From contig OX940866.1 in assembly GCA_954871525.1 (NCBI GenBank), positions 37,522,521-37,586,520 on the forward strand: a stretch of DNA of 64,000 bases, read 5' to 3'. Shown here one piece after another: positions 1 to 11,396 of this stretch. A model generated the notes under the pieces. It saw nothing but the letters and a program-made list of their open reading frames with translations. It had not been told where the DNA came from and ran no database searches. Made by a program: the position numbers and the translations under genes. The DNA comes from Parietaria judaica. Taxonomy: Eukaryota > Streptophyta > Magnoliopsida > Rosales > Urticaceae. The stretch's first letter is position 1. Each line of letters begins with the position of its first letter.

Positions 1-167
1 AAAAATAATGATTTTAGGGCTTATACATTGGAATTTGAATATAACAAGAGTTCTCATGCAAAAATATGCAAAGATTAAATTGTTGACGAGAAATGCCATA
101 GGAAATGCTAGCATTTCTTTATTTTTCAATTTTTACAACCTTAAATTTCGAACCAATTGAAAAAATA

Positions 168-341
168 ATGATTTTAGGGCTTATACATTGGAATTTGAAT
201 ATAACAAGAGTTCTCATGCAAAAATATGCAAGGATTAAATTGTTGACGAGAAATGCCATAGGAAATGCTATAGCATTTCCTATAGCATTTCTTTATTTTA
301 CATTTTTTACAACCTTAAATTTCGAACCAATTGAAAAAATA
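168..341 (+). repeat. Q-class 174-bp monomer (reference copy)
   Basis: This is the first complete 174-bp monomer and a convenient reference. In this phase positions 1-12 are ATGATTTTAGGG, 22-24 TGG, 49-60 are ATGCAAAAATAT, 73-84 are TTGTTGACGAGA, 82-125 are the inverted repeat, 124-142 are T-rich, and 150-165 contain TTTCGAACCAATTG. This copy has ACATTTTTTACAACC; many Q copies have ACAATTTTTACAACC instead. Its length is 58 codons with no stop in frame 1, which is why the array gives long artefactual open frames. Confidence 0.95.
249..292. repeat. 44-bp near-perfect inverted repeat (reference copy)
   Basis: In the reference monomer, 249-260 (AGAAATGCCATA), 261-280 (GGAAATGCTATAGCATTTCC, a perfect 20-bp palindrome) and 281-292 (TATAGCATTTCT) form one dyad with 21 of 22 base pairs matched. 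The mismatch is C at monomer position 90 against A at 117. The arms are themselves duplicated: AGAAATGCCATA/GGAAATGCTATA on the left and ATAGCATTTCCT/ATAGCATTTCTT on the right. It recurs in nearly every Q and KW monomer of the A blocks and in degraded form elsewhere. Confidence 0.95.
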
Positions 342-513
342 ATGATTTTAGGGCTTATACATTGGAATTTGAATATTACAAGCGTTCTCATGCAAAAATA
401 TGCAAGGATTAAATTGTTGACGAGAAATGCCATAGGAAATGCTAGCATTTCCTATAGAATTTCTTTATTTTACATTTTTTACAACCTTAAATTTCGAACC
501 AATTGAAAAAATA
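342..513 (+). repeat. S-class 172-bp monomer (reference copy)
   Basis: The marker is AATATTACAAGCGTT in place of AATATAACAAGAGTT. The centre is GCTAGC (an NheI-type site) and the right arm reads TATAGAATTTCT. It is 2 bp shorter than Q because the central TA of GCTATAGC is missing. It is sparse in A blocks, where the next monomer usually starts ATTATTTTAGGG, and very common in B blocks. Confidence 0.93.
435..452. repeat. 18-bp perfect palindrome of the S class (reference copy)
   Basis: GGAAATGCTAGCATTTCC is fully self-complementary and centred on GCTAGC. It is the S-class counterpart of the 20-bp palindrome, with the central TA removed. The outer arms (GCCATA and TATAGAAT) pair poorly, so the extended dyad is weaker than in Q monomers. 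Confidence 0.93.
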
Positions 514-687
514 ATTATTTTAGGGCTTATACATTGGAATTTGAATATAACAAGAGTTCTCATGCAAAAATATGCAAGGATTAAATTGTTAACGAGAAAT
601 GCCATAGGAAATGCTATAGCATTTCCTATAGCATTTCTTTATTTTACATTTTTTACAACCTTAAATTTCGAACCAATTGAAAAAATA

Positions 688-861
688 ATGATTTTAGGGC
701 TTATACATTGGAATTTTAATATAACAAGAGTTCTCATGAAAAAATACGCAAGGATTAAATGGTTGACGAGAAATGCCATAGGAAATGCTATAGCATTTCC
801 TATAGCATTTCTTTATTTTACATTTTTTACAGCCTTAAATTTCGAACCAATTGAAAAAATA
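688..861 (+). repeat. KW-class 174-bp monomer (reference copy)
   Basis: This class is marked by CATGAAAAAATACGCAAGG in place of CATGCAAAAATATGCAAGG, and by AAATGGTTGACG in place of AAATTGTTGACG. It occurs once per HOR in A blocks, immediately before the 160-bp short monomer, and repeatedly in B blocks. The TACGCA/TATGCA difference is a C/T change at a CpG. Confidence 0.93.
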
Positions 862-1021
862 ATGATTTTAGGGCTTATACATTGGAATTTGAATATAACA
901 AGAGTTCTCATGCAAAAATATGCAAAGATTAAATTGTTGACGAGAAATGCCATAGGAAATGCTAGCATTTCTTTATTTTACAATTTTTACAACCTTAAAT
1001 TTCGAACCAATTGAAAAAATA
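862..1021 (+). repeat. Short-class 160-bp monomer (HOR-terminal, reference copy)
   Basis: This class has GCAAAGATT rather than GCAAGGATT and a compact dyad, GGAAATGCTAGCATTTCT. Relative to 174 bp it lacks the central TA and one 12-bp right-arm motif (ATAGCATTTCCT). It closes almost every A-type HOR and is absent from the B blocks, so it is the best single marker of HOR register. Because 160 is not a multiple of 3, it shifts the open frame and ends each run at TGA in CCAATTGA. Confidence 0.94.
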
Positions 1022-4000
1022 ATGATTTTAGGGCTTATACATTGGAATTTGAATATAACAAGAGTTCTCATGCAAAAATATGCAAGGATTAAATTGTTGA
1101 CGAGAAATGCCATAGGAAATGCTATAGCATTTCCTATAGCATTTCTTTATTTTACAATTTTTACAACCTTAAATTTTGAACCAATTGAAAAAATAATGAT
1201 TTTAGGGCTTATACATTGGAATTTGAATATAACAAGAGTTCTCATGCAAAAATATGCAAGGATTAAATTGTTGACGAGAAATGCCATAGGAAATGCTATA
1301 GCATTTCCTATAGCATTTCTTTATTTTACAATTTTTACAACCTTAAATTTCGAACCAATTGAAAAAATAATGATTTTAGGTCTTATACATTGGAATTTGA
1401 ATATAACAAGAGTTCTCATGCAAAAATATGCAAGGATTAAATTGTTGACGAGAAATGCCATAGGAAATGCTATAGCATTTCCTATAGCATTTCTTTATTT
1501 TACAATTTTTACAACCTTAAATTTCGAACCAATTGAAAAAATAATGATTTTAGGGCTTATACATTGGAATTTGAATATAACAAGAGTTCTCATGCAAAAA
1601 TATGCAAGGATTAAATTGTTGACGAGAAATGCCATAGGAAATGCTATAGCATTTCCTATAGCATTTCTTTATTTTACAATTTTTACAACCTTAAATTTCG
1701 AACCAATTGAAAAAATAATGATTTTAGGGCTTATACATTGGAATTTGAATATAACAAGAGTTCTCATGCAAAAATATGCAAGGATTAAATTGTTAACGAG
1801 AAATGCCATAGGAAATGCTATAGCATTTCCTATAGCATTTCTTTATTTTACATTTTTTACAACCTTAAATTTTGAACCAATTGAAAAAATAATGATTTTA
1901 GGGCTTATACATTGGAATTTGAATATAACAAGAGTTCTCATGAAAAAATACGCAAGGATTAAATGGTTGACGAGAAATGCCATAGGAAATGCTATAGCAT
2001 TTCCTATAGCATTTCTTTATTTTACATTTTTTACAACCTTAAATTTCGAGCCAATTGAAAAAATAATGATTTTAGGGCTTATACATTGGAATTTGAATAT
2101 AACAAGAGTTCTCATGCAAAAATATGCAAAGATTAAATTGTTGACGAGAAATGCCATAGGAAATGCTAGCATTTCTTTATTTTACAATTTTTACAACCTT
2201 AAATTTCGAACCAATTGAAAAAATAATGATTTTAGGGCTTATACATTGGAATTTGAATATAACAAGAGTTCTCATGCAAAAATATGCAAGGATTAAATTG
2301 TTGACGAGAAATGCCATAGGAAATGCTATAGCATTTCCTATAGCATTTCTTTATTTTACAATTTTTACAACCTTAAATTTTGAACCAATTGAAAAAATAA
2401 TGATTTTAGGGCTTATACATTTGAATTTGAATATAACAAGAGTTCTCATGCAAAAATATGCAAGGATTAAATTGTTGACGAGAAATGCCATAGGAAATGC
2501 TATAGCATTTCCTATAGCATTTCTTTATTTTACAATTTTTACAACCTTAAATTTCGAACCAATTGAAAAAATAATGATTTTAGGGCTTATACATTGGAAT
2601 TTAAATATAACAAGAGTTCTCATGCAAAAATATGCAAGGATTAAATTGTTGACGAGAAATGCCATAGGAAATGCTATAGCATTTCCTATAGCATTTCTTT
2701 ATTTTACAATTTTTACAACCTTAAATTTCGAACCAATTGAAAAAATAATGATTTTAGGGCTTATACATTGGAATTTGAATATAACAAGAGTTCTCATGCA
2801 AAAATATGCAAGGATTAAATTGTTAACGAGAAATGCCATAGGAAATGCTATAGCATTTCCTATAGCATTTCTTTATTTTACATTTTTTACAACCTTAAAT
2901 TTTGAACCAATTGAAAAAATAATGATTTTAGGGCTTATACATTGGAATTTGAATATAACAAGAGTTCTCATGAAAAAATACGCAAGGATTAAATGGTTGA
3001 CGAGAAATGCCATAGGAAATGCTATAGCATTTCCTATAGCATTTCTTTATTTTACATTTTTTACAAACTTAAATTTCGAGCCAATTGAAAAAATAATGAT
3101 TTTAGGGCTTATACATTGGAATTTGAATATTACAAGCGTTCTCATGCAAAAATATGCAAGGACTAAATTGTTGACGAGAAATGCCATAGGAAATGCTAGC
3201 ATTTCTTTATTTTACAATTTTTACAACGTTAAATTTCGAACCAATTGAAAAAATAATGATTTTAGGGCTTATACATTGGAATTTGAATATAACAAGAGTT
3301 CTCATGCAAAAATATGCAAGGATTAAATTGTTGACGAGAAATGCCATAGGAAATGCTATAGCATTTCCTATAGCATTTCTTTATTTTACATTTTTTACAA
3401 CCTTAAATTTCGAACCAATTGAAAAAATAATGATTTTAGGGCTTATACATTGGAATTTGAATATTACAAGCGTTCTCATGCAAAAATATGCAAGGATTAA
3501 ATTGTTGACGAGAAATGCCATAGGAAATGCTAGCATTTCCTATAGAATTTCTTTATTTTACATTTTTTACAACCTTAAATTTCGAACCAATTGAAAAAAT
3601 AATTATTTTAGGGCTTATACATTGGAATTTTAATATAACAAGAGTTCTCATGCAAAAATATGCAAGGATTAAATTGTTAACGAGAAATGCCATAGGAAAT
3701 GCTATAGCATTTCCTATAGCATTTCTTTATTTTACATTTTTTACAACCTTAAATTTTGAACCAATTGAAAAAATAATGATTTTAGGGCTTATACATTGGA
3801 ATTTGAATATAACAAGAGTTCTCATGCAAAAATATGCAAGGATTAAATTGTTGACGAGAAATGCCATAGGAAATGCTATAGCATTTCCTATAGCATTTCT
3901 TTATTTTACAATTTTTACAACCTTAAATTTTGAACCAATTGAAAAAATAATGATTTTAGGGCTTATACATTGGAATTTGAATATAACAAGAGTTCTCATG

Positions 4001-4815
4001 CAAAAATATGCAAGGATTAAATTGTTGACGAGAAATGCCATAGGAAATGCTATAGCATTTCCTATAGCATTTCTTTATTTTACAATTTTTACAACCTTAA
4101 ATTTCGAACCAATTGAAAAAATAATGATTTTAGGGCTTATACATTGGAATTTAAATATAACAAGAGTTCTCATGCAAAAATATGCAAGGATTAAATTGTT
4201 CACGAGAAATGCCATAGGAAATGCTATAGCATTTCCTATAGCATTTCTTTATTTTACATTTTTTACAACCTTAAATTTCGAACCAATTGAAAAAATAATG
4301 ATTTTAGGGCTTATACATTGGAATTTGAATATTACAAGCGTTCTCATGCAAAAATATGCAAGGATTAAATTGTTGACGAGAAATGCCATAGGAAATGCTA
4401 GCATTTCCTATAGAATTTCTTTATTTTACATTTTTTACAACCTTAAATTTTGAACCAATTGAAAAAATAATGATTTTAGGGCTTATACATTGGAATTTGA
4501 ATATAACAAGAGTTCTCATGAAAAAATACGCAAGGATTAAATGGTTGACGAGAAATGCCATAGGAAATGCTATAGCATTTCCTATAGCATTTCTTTATTT
4601 TACATTTTTTACAACCTTAAATTTCGAACCAATTGAAAAAATAATGATTTTAGGGCTTATACATTGGAATTTGAATATTACAAGCGTTCTCATGCAAAAA
4701 TATGCAAGGATTAAATTGTTGACGAGAAATGCCATAGGAAATGCTAGCATTTCCTATAGAATTTCTTTATTTTACATTTTTTACAACCTTAAATTTCGAA
4801 CCAATTGAAAAAATA

Positions 4816-4980
4816 ATGATTTTAGGGCTTATACATTGGAATTTGAATATAACAAGAGTTCTCATGAAAAAATATGCAAGGATTAAATTGTTGACGAGAA
4901 ATGCCATAGGAAATGTTATAGCATTTCCTATAGAATTTCATTATTTTACAACCTTAAATTTTGAACCAATTGAAAAAATA
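4816..4980 (+). repeat. 165-bp E monomer with 9-bp deletion in the T-rich tract
   Basis: TCATTATTTTACAACC replaces TCATTATTTTACATTTTTTACAACC. The 9 bp lost lies between two TTTTAC copies, as expected for slippage. The same deletion, always followed by TTTTGAACC, occurs near 7.7, 9.95, 11.16, 50.88 and 55.55 kb. It marks the 1205-bp B-type HOR and is the only length class not explained by the dyad region. Confidence 0.9.
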
Positions 4981-6293
4981 ATGATTTTAGGGCTTATACA
5001 TTGGAATTTGAATATAACAAGAGTTCTCATGAAAAAATATGCAAGGATTAAATTGTTGACGAGAAATGCCATAGGAAATGTTATAGCATTTCCTATAGAA
5101 TTTCATTATTTTACATTTTTTACAACCTTAAATTTCGAACCAATTGAAAAAATAATGATTTTAGGGCTTATACATTGAAATTTGAATATAACAAGAGATC
5201 TCATGAAAAAATATGCAAGGATTAAATTGTTAACGAGAAATGCCATAGGAAATGCTATAGCATTTCCTATAGCATTTCTTTATTTTACAATTTTTACAAC
5301 CTTAAATTTCGAACCAATTGAAAAAATAATGATTTTAGGGCTTATACATTGGAATTTAAATATAACAAGAGTTCTCATGCAAAAATATGCAAGGATTAAA
5401 TTGTTGACGAGAAATGCCATAGGAAATGCTATAGCATTTCCTATAGCATTTCTTTATTTTACATTTTTTACAACCTTAAATTTCGAACCAATTGAAAAAA
5501 TAATGATTTTAGGGCTTATACATTGGAATTTGAATATTACAAGCGTTCTCATGCAAAAATATGCAAGGATTAAATTGTTGACGAGAAATGCCATAGGAAA
5601 TGTTATAGCATTTCCTATAGAATTTCATTATTTTACATTTTTTACAACCTTAAATTTCGAACCAATTGAAAAAATAATGATTTTAGGGCTTATACATTGG
5701 AATTTGAATATAACAAGAGTTCTCATGAAAAAATATGCAAGGATTAAATTGTTGACGAGAAATGCCATAGGAAATGTTATAGCATTTCCTATAGAATTTC
5801 ATTATTTTACATTTTTTACAACCTTAAATTTCGAACCAATTGAAAAAATAATGATTTTAGGGCTTATACATTGGAATTTGAATATAACAAGAGTTCTCAT
5901 GAAAAAATATGCAAGGATTAAATTGTTGACGAGAAATGCCATAGGAAATGCTAGCATTTCCTATAGAATTTCTTTATTTTACATTTTTTACAACCTTAAA
6001 TTTCGAACCAATTGAAAAAATAATGATTTTAGGGCTTATACATTGGAATTTGAATATAACAAGAGTTCTCATGAAAAAATATGCAAGGATTAAATTGTTG
6101 ACGAGAAATGCCATAGGAAATGTTATAGCATTTCCTATAGAATTTCATTATTTTACATTTTTTACAACCTTAAATTTCGAACCAATTGAAAAAATAATGA
6201 TTTTAGGGCTTATACATTGAAATTTGAATATAACAAGAGTTCTCATGAAAAAACACGCAAGGATTAAATGGTTGACGAGAAATGCCATAGGAA

Positions 6294-8538
6294 ATGCTAG
6301 CATTTCCTATAGAATTTCTTTATTTTACATTTTTTACAACCTTAAATTTCGAACCAATTGAAAAAATAATGATTTTAGGGCTTATACGTTGGAATTTGAA
6401 TATTACAAGCGTTCTCATGCAAAAATATGCAAGGATTAAATTGTTGACGAGAAATGCCATAGGAAATGCTAGCATTTCCTATACAATTTCTTTATTTTAC
6501 ATTTTTTACAACCTTAAATTTCGAACCAATTGAAAAAATAATGATTTTAGGGCTTATACATTGGAATTTGAATATAACAAGAGTTCTCATGAAAAAATAT
6601 GCAAGGATTAAATTGTTGACGAGAAATGCCATAGGAAATGTTATAGCATTTCCTATAGAATTTCATTATTTTACATTTTTTACAACCTTAAATTTCGAAC
6701 CAATTGAAAAAATAATGATTTTAGGGCTTATACATTGAAATTTGAATATAACAAGAGTTCTCATGAAAAAATACGCAAGGATTAAATGGTTGACGAGAAA
6801 TGCCATAGGAAATGCTATAGCATTTCCTATAGCATTTCTTTATTTTACATTTTTTACAACCTTAAATTTCGAACCAATTGAAAAAATAATGATTTTAGGG
6901 CTTATACATTGGAATTTGAATATTACAAGCGTTCTCATGCAAAAATATGCAAGGATTAAATTGTTGACGAGAAATGCCATAGGAAATGCTAGCATTTCCT
7001 ATAGAATTTCTTTATTTTACATTTTTTACAACCTTAAATTTCGAACCAATTGAAAAAATAATGATTTTATGGCTTATACATTGGAATTTGAATATAACAA
7101 GAGTTCTCATGAAAAAATATGCAAGGATTAAATTGTTGACGAGAAATGCCATAGGAAATGTTATAGCATTTCCTATAGAATTTCATTATTTTACATTTTT
7201 TACAACCTTAAATTTCGAACCAATTGAAAAAATAATGATTTTAGGGCTTATACATTGGAATTTGAATATAACAAGAGTTCTCATGAAAAAATATGCAAGG
7301 CTTAAATTGTTGACGATAAATGCCATAGGAAATGTTATAGCATTTCCTATAGAATTTCTTTATTTTACATTTTTTACAACCTTAAATTTCGAACCAATTG
7401 AAAAAATAATGATTTTAGGGCTTATACATTGGAATTTGAATATTACAAGCGTTCTCATGCAAAAATATGCAAGGATTAAATTGTTGACGAGAAATGCCAT
7501 AGGAAATGCTAGCATTTCCTATAGAATTTCTTTATTTTAAATTTTTTACAACCTTAAATTTCGAACCAATTGAAAAAATAATGATTTTAGGGCTTATACA
7601 TTGGAATGTGAATATAACAAGAGTTCTCATGAAAAAATATGCAAGGATTAAATTGTTGACGAGAAATGCCATAGGAAATGTTATAGCATTTCCTATAGAA
7701 TTTCATTATTTTACAACCTTAAATTTTGAACCAATTGAAAAAATAATGATTTTAGGGCTTATACATTGGAATTTGAATATAACAAGAGTTCTCATGAAAA
7801 AATATGCAAGGATTAAATTGTTGACGAGAAATGCCAAAGGAAATGTTATAGCATTTCCTATAGAATTTCATTATTTTACATTTTTTACAACCTTAAATTT
7901 CGAACCAATTGAAAAAATAATGATTTTAGGGCTTATACATTGAAATTTTAATATAACAAGAGTTCTCATGAAAAAATATGCAAGGATTAAATTGTTAACG
8001 AGAAATGCCATAGGAAATGCTATAGCATTTCCTATAGCATTTCTTTATTTTACAATTTTTACAACCTTAAATTTCGAACCAATTGAAAAAATAATGATTT
8101 TAGGGCTTATACATTGGAATTTAAATATAACAAGAGTTCTCATGCAAAAATATGCAAGGATAAAATTGTTGACGAGAAATGCCATAGGAAATGCTATAGC
8201 ATTTCCTATAGCATTTCTTTATTTTACATTTTTTACAACCTTAAATTTCGAACCAATTGAAAAAATAATGATTTTAGGGCTTATACATTGGAATTTGAAT
8301 ATTACAAGCGTTCTCATGCAAAAATATGCAAGGATTAAATTGTTGACGAGAAATGCCATAGGAAATGTTATAGCATTTCCTATAGAATTTCATTATTTTA
8401 CATTTTTTACAACCTTAAATTTCGAACCAATTGAAAAAATAATGATTTTAGGGCTTATACATTGGAATTTGAATATAACAAGAGTTGTCATGAAAAAATA
8501 TGCAAGGATTAAATGGTTGACGAGAAATGCCATAGGAA
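6294..8538 (+). repeat. 13-mer B-type HOR (2245 bp), first copy
   Basis: The segment from 6294 recurs at 8539, 2245 bp downstream. Private variants TTATACGTTGG and CCTATACAATTTC occur in both copies (about 6384/8629 and 6479/8724). The unit is a 1205-bp 7-mer, starting at 6742, plus a 1040-bp 6-mer block. Confidence 0.88.
6541..6714 (+). repeat. E-class 174-bp monomer (reference copy, B blocks only)
   Basis: The markers are GAAATGTTATAGC (one mismatch introduced in the central dyad) and TATAGAATTTCATTATTTT. It combines the AAA form of the CAA/AAA site with TATGC and AAATTG. The class defines B blocks and is not seen in A1 or A2. In this copy the monomer is followed at 6715 by a KW-type monomer in which TGG is TGA. 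Confidence 0.92.
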
Positions 8539-8986
8539 ATGCTAGCATTTCCTATAGAATTTCTTTATTTTACATTTTTTACAACCTTAAATTTCGAACC
8601 AATTGAAAAAATAATGATTTTAGGGCTTATACGTTGGAATTTGAATATTACAAGCGTTCTCATGCAAAAATATGCAAGGATTAAATTGTTGACGAGAAAT
8701 GCCATAGGAAATGCTAGCATTTCCTATACAATTTCTTTATTTTACATTTTTTACAACCTTAAATTTCGAACCAATTGAAAAAATAATGATTTTAGGGCTT
8801 ATACATTGGAATTTGAATATAACAAGAGTTCTCATGAAAAAATATGCAAGGATTAAATTGTTGACGAGAAATGCCATAGGAAATGTTATAGCATTTCCTA
8901 TAGAATTTCATTATTTTACATTTTTTACAACCTTAAATTTCGAACCAATTGAAAAAATAATGATTTTAGGGCTTATACATTGAAAT

Positions 8987-11396
8987 TTGAATATAACAAG
9001 AGTTCTCATGAAAAAATACGCAAGGATTAAATGGTTGACGAGAAATGCCATAGGAAATGCTATAGCATTTCCTATAGCATTTCTTTATTTTACATTTTTT
9101 ACAACCTTAAATTTCGAACCAATTGAAAAAATAATGATTTTAGGGCTTATACATTGGAATTTGAATATTACAAGCGTTCTCATGCAAAAATATGCAAGGA
9201 TTAAATTGTTGACGAGAAATGCCATAGGAAATGCTAGCATTTCCTATAGAATTTCTTTATTTTACATTTTTTACAACCTTAAATTTCGAACCAATTGAAA
9301 AAATAATGATTTTATGGCTTATACATTGGAATTTGAATATAACAAGAGTTCTCATGAAAAAATATGCAAGGATTAAATTGTTGACGAGAAATGCCATAGG
9401 AAATGTTATAGCATTTCCTATAGAATTTCATTATTTTACATTTTTTACAACCTTAAATTTCGAACCAATTGAAAAAATAATGATTTTAGGGCTTATACAT
9501 TGGAATTTGAATATAACAAGAGTTCTCATGAAAAAATATGCAAGGCTTAAATTGTTGACGATAAATGCCATAGGAAATGTTATAGCATTTCCTATAGCAT
9601 TTCTTTATTTTACATTTTTTACAACCTTAAATTTCGAACCAATTGAAAAAATAATGATTTTAGGGCTTATACATTGGAATTTGAATATTACAAGCGTTCT
9701 CATGCAAAAATATGCAAGGATTAAATTGTTGACGAGAAATGCCATAGGAAATGCTAGCATTTCCTATAGAATTTCTTTATTTTAAATTTTTTACAACCTT
9801 AAATTTCGAACCAATTGAAAAAATAATGATTTTAGGGCTTATACATTGGAATGTGAATATAACAAGAGTTCTCATGAAAAAATATGCAAGGATTAAATTG
9901 TTGACGAGAAATGCCATAGGAAATGTTATAGCATTTCCTATAGAATTTCATTATTTTACAACCTTAAATTTTGAACCAATTGAAAAAATAATGATTTTAG
10001 GGCTTATACATTGGAATTTGAATATAACAAGAGTTCTCATGAAAAAATATGCAAGGATTAAATTGTTGACGAGAAATGCCATAGGAAATGTTATAGCATT
10101 TCCTATAGAATTTCATTATTTTACATTTTTTACAACCTTAAATTTCGAACCAATTGAAAAAATAATGATTTTAGGGCTTATACATTGAAATTTGAATATA
10201 ACAAGAGTTCTCATGAAAAAATACGCAAGGATTAAATGGTTGACGAGAAATGCCATAGGAAATGCTATAGCATTTCCTATAGCATTTCTTTATTTTACAT
10301 TTTTTACAACCTTAAATTTCGAACCAATTGAAAAAATAATGATTTTAGGGCTTATACATTGGAATTTGAATATTACAAGCGTTCTCATGCAAAAATATGC
10401 AAGGATTAAATTGTTGACGAGAAATGCCATAGGAAATGCTAGCATTTCCTATAGAATTTCTTTATTTTACATTTTTTACAACCTTAAATTTCGAACCAAT
10501 TGAAAAAATAATGATTTTATGGCTTATACATTGGAATTTGAATATAACAAGAGTTCTCATGAAAAAATATGCAAGGATTAAATTGTTGACGAGAAATGCC
10601 ATAGGAAATGTTATAGCATTTCCTATAGAATTTCATTATTTTACATTTTTTACAACCTTAAATTTCGAACCAATTGAAAAAATAATGATTTTAGGGCTTA
10701 TACATTGGAATTTGAATATAACAAGAGTTCTCATGAAAAAATATGCAAGGCTTAAATTGTTGACGATAAATGCCATAGGAAATGTTATAGCATTTCCTAT
10801 AGCATTTCTTTATTTTACATTTTTTACAACCTTAAATTTCGAACCAATTGAAAAAATAATGATTTTAGGGCTTATACATTGGAATTTGAATATTACAAGC
10901 GTTCTCATGCAAAAATATGCAAGGATTAAATTGTTGACGAGAAATGCCATAGGAAATGCTAGCATTTCCTATAGAATTTCTTTATTTTAAATTTTTTACA
11001 ACCTTAAATTTCGAACCAATTGAAAAAATAATGATTTTAGGGCTTATACATTGGAATGTGAATATAACAAGAGTTCTCATGAAAAAATATGCAAGGATTA
11101 AATTGTTGACGAGAAATGCCATAGGAAATGTTATAGCATTTCCTATAGAATTTCATTATTTTACAACCTTAAATTTTGAACCAATTGAAAAAATAATGAT
11201 TTTAGGGCTTATACATTGGAATTTGAATATAACAAGAGTTCTCATGAAAAAATATGCAAGGATTAAATTGTTGACGAGAAATGCCATAGGAAATGTTATA
11301 GCATTTCCTATAGAATTTCATTATTTTACATTTTTTACAACCTTAAATTTCGAACCAATTGAAAAAATAATGATTTTAGGGCTTATACATTGAAAT
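8987..11396 (+). repeat. Tandem pair of 1205-bp B-type HORs
   Basis: Copies 8987-10191 and 10192-11396 have the same monomer order and the same private changes: TTTTATGGCTTA, AAGGCTTAAATTG with ACGATAAATGCC, TATTTTAAATTTT, GGAATGTGAAT and the 9-bp T-tract deletion. Their frame translations are identical wherever compared. A third, slightly diverged copy is at 6742-7946. The unit is 4x174+2x172+165. Confidence 0.9.

Larger units (their letters stand above)
1..4123 (+). repeat. Block A1: Q/KW/short-type higher-order repeats
   Basis: This block is made of Q (174 bp), KW (174 bp) and short 160-bp monomers, with some S monomers (172 bp). The short-monomer markers (GAAATGCTAGCATTTCTTTA) lie at 105, 959, 2163 and 3193, giving HOR lengths of 854 (3x174+172+160), 1204 (6x174+160) and 1030 (5x174+160). 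No E-type monomer (GAATTTCATT) is present. The first 2 kb matches the copy starting at 39.2 kb in block A2, including the rare TATTTTTCAA and ACAGCCTTAA variants. No gene is present. Confidence 0.9.

Noticed and set aside
8..30. Telomere-like TTTTAGGG in every monomer
   Set aside because: It occurs once per ~174 bp, never in tandem, so it is a chance match and not telomeric or interstitial telomere repeat.
150..170. CENP-B box in TTTCGAACCAATTG
   Set aside because: TTCG, the four-base gap and the following A match the core pattern, but the CGGG half is absent (ATTGAAA instead). No better match was seen on either strand.
249..292. Inverted repeat as a transposon terminal repeat, Helitron hairpin or transcription terminator
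   Set aside because: It occurs in nearly every monomer, with no target-site duplication, no element body and no gene upstream. It is part of the satellite unit.
310..335. RNA polymerase III B box on the minus strand (GGTTCGAAA) and a tRNA-SINE origin
   Set aside because: GGTTCGA matches, but the rest of the B box does not. There is no convincing A box upstream, and a T6 run lies just upstream of the match on that strand, inside any would-be transcript.
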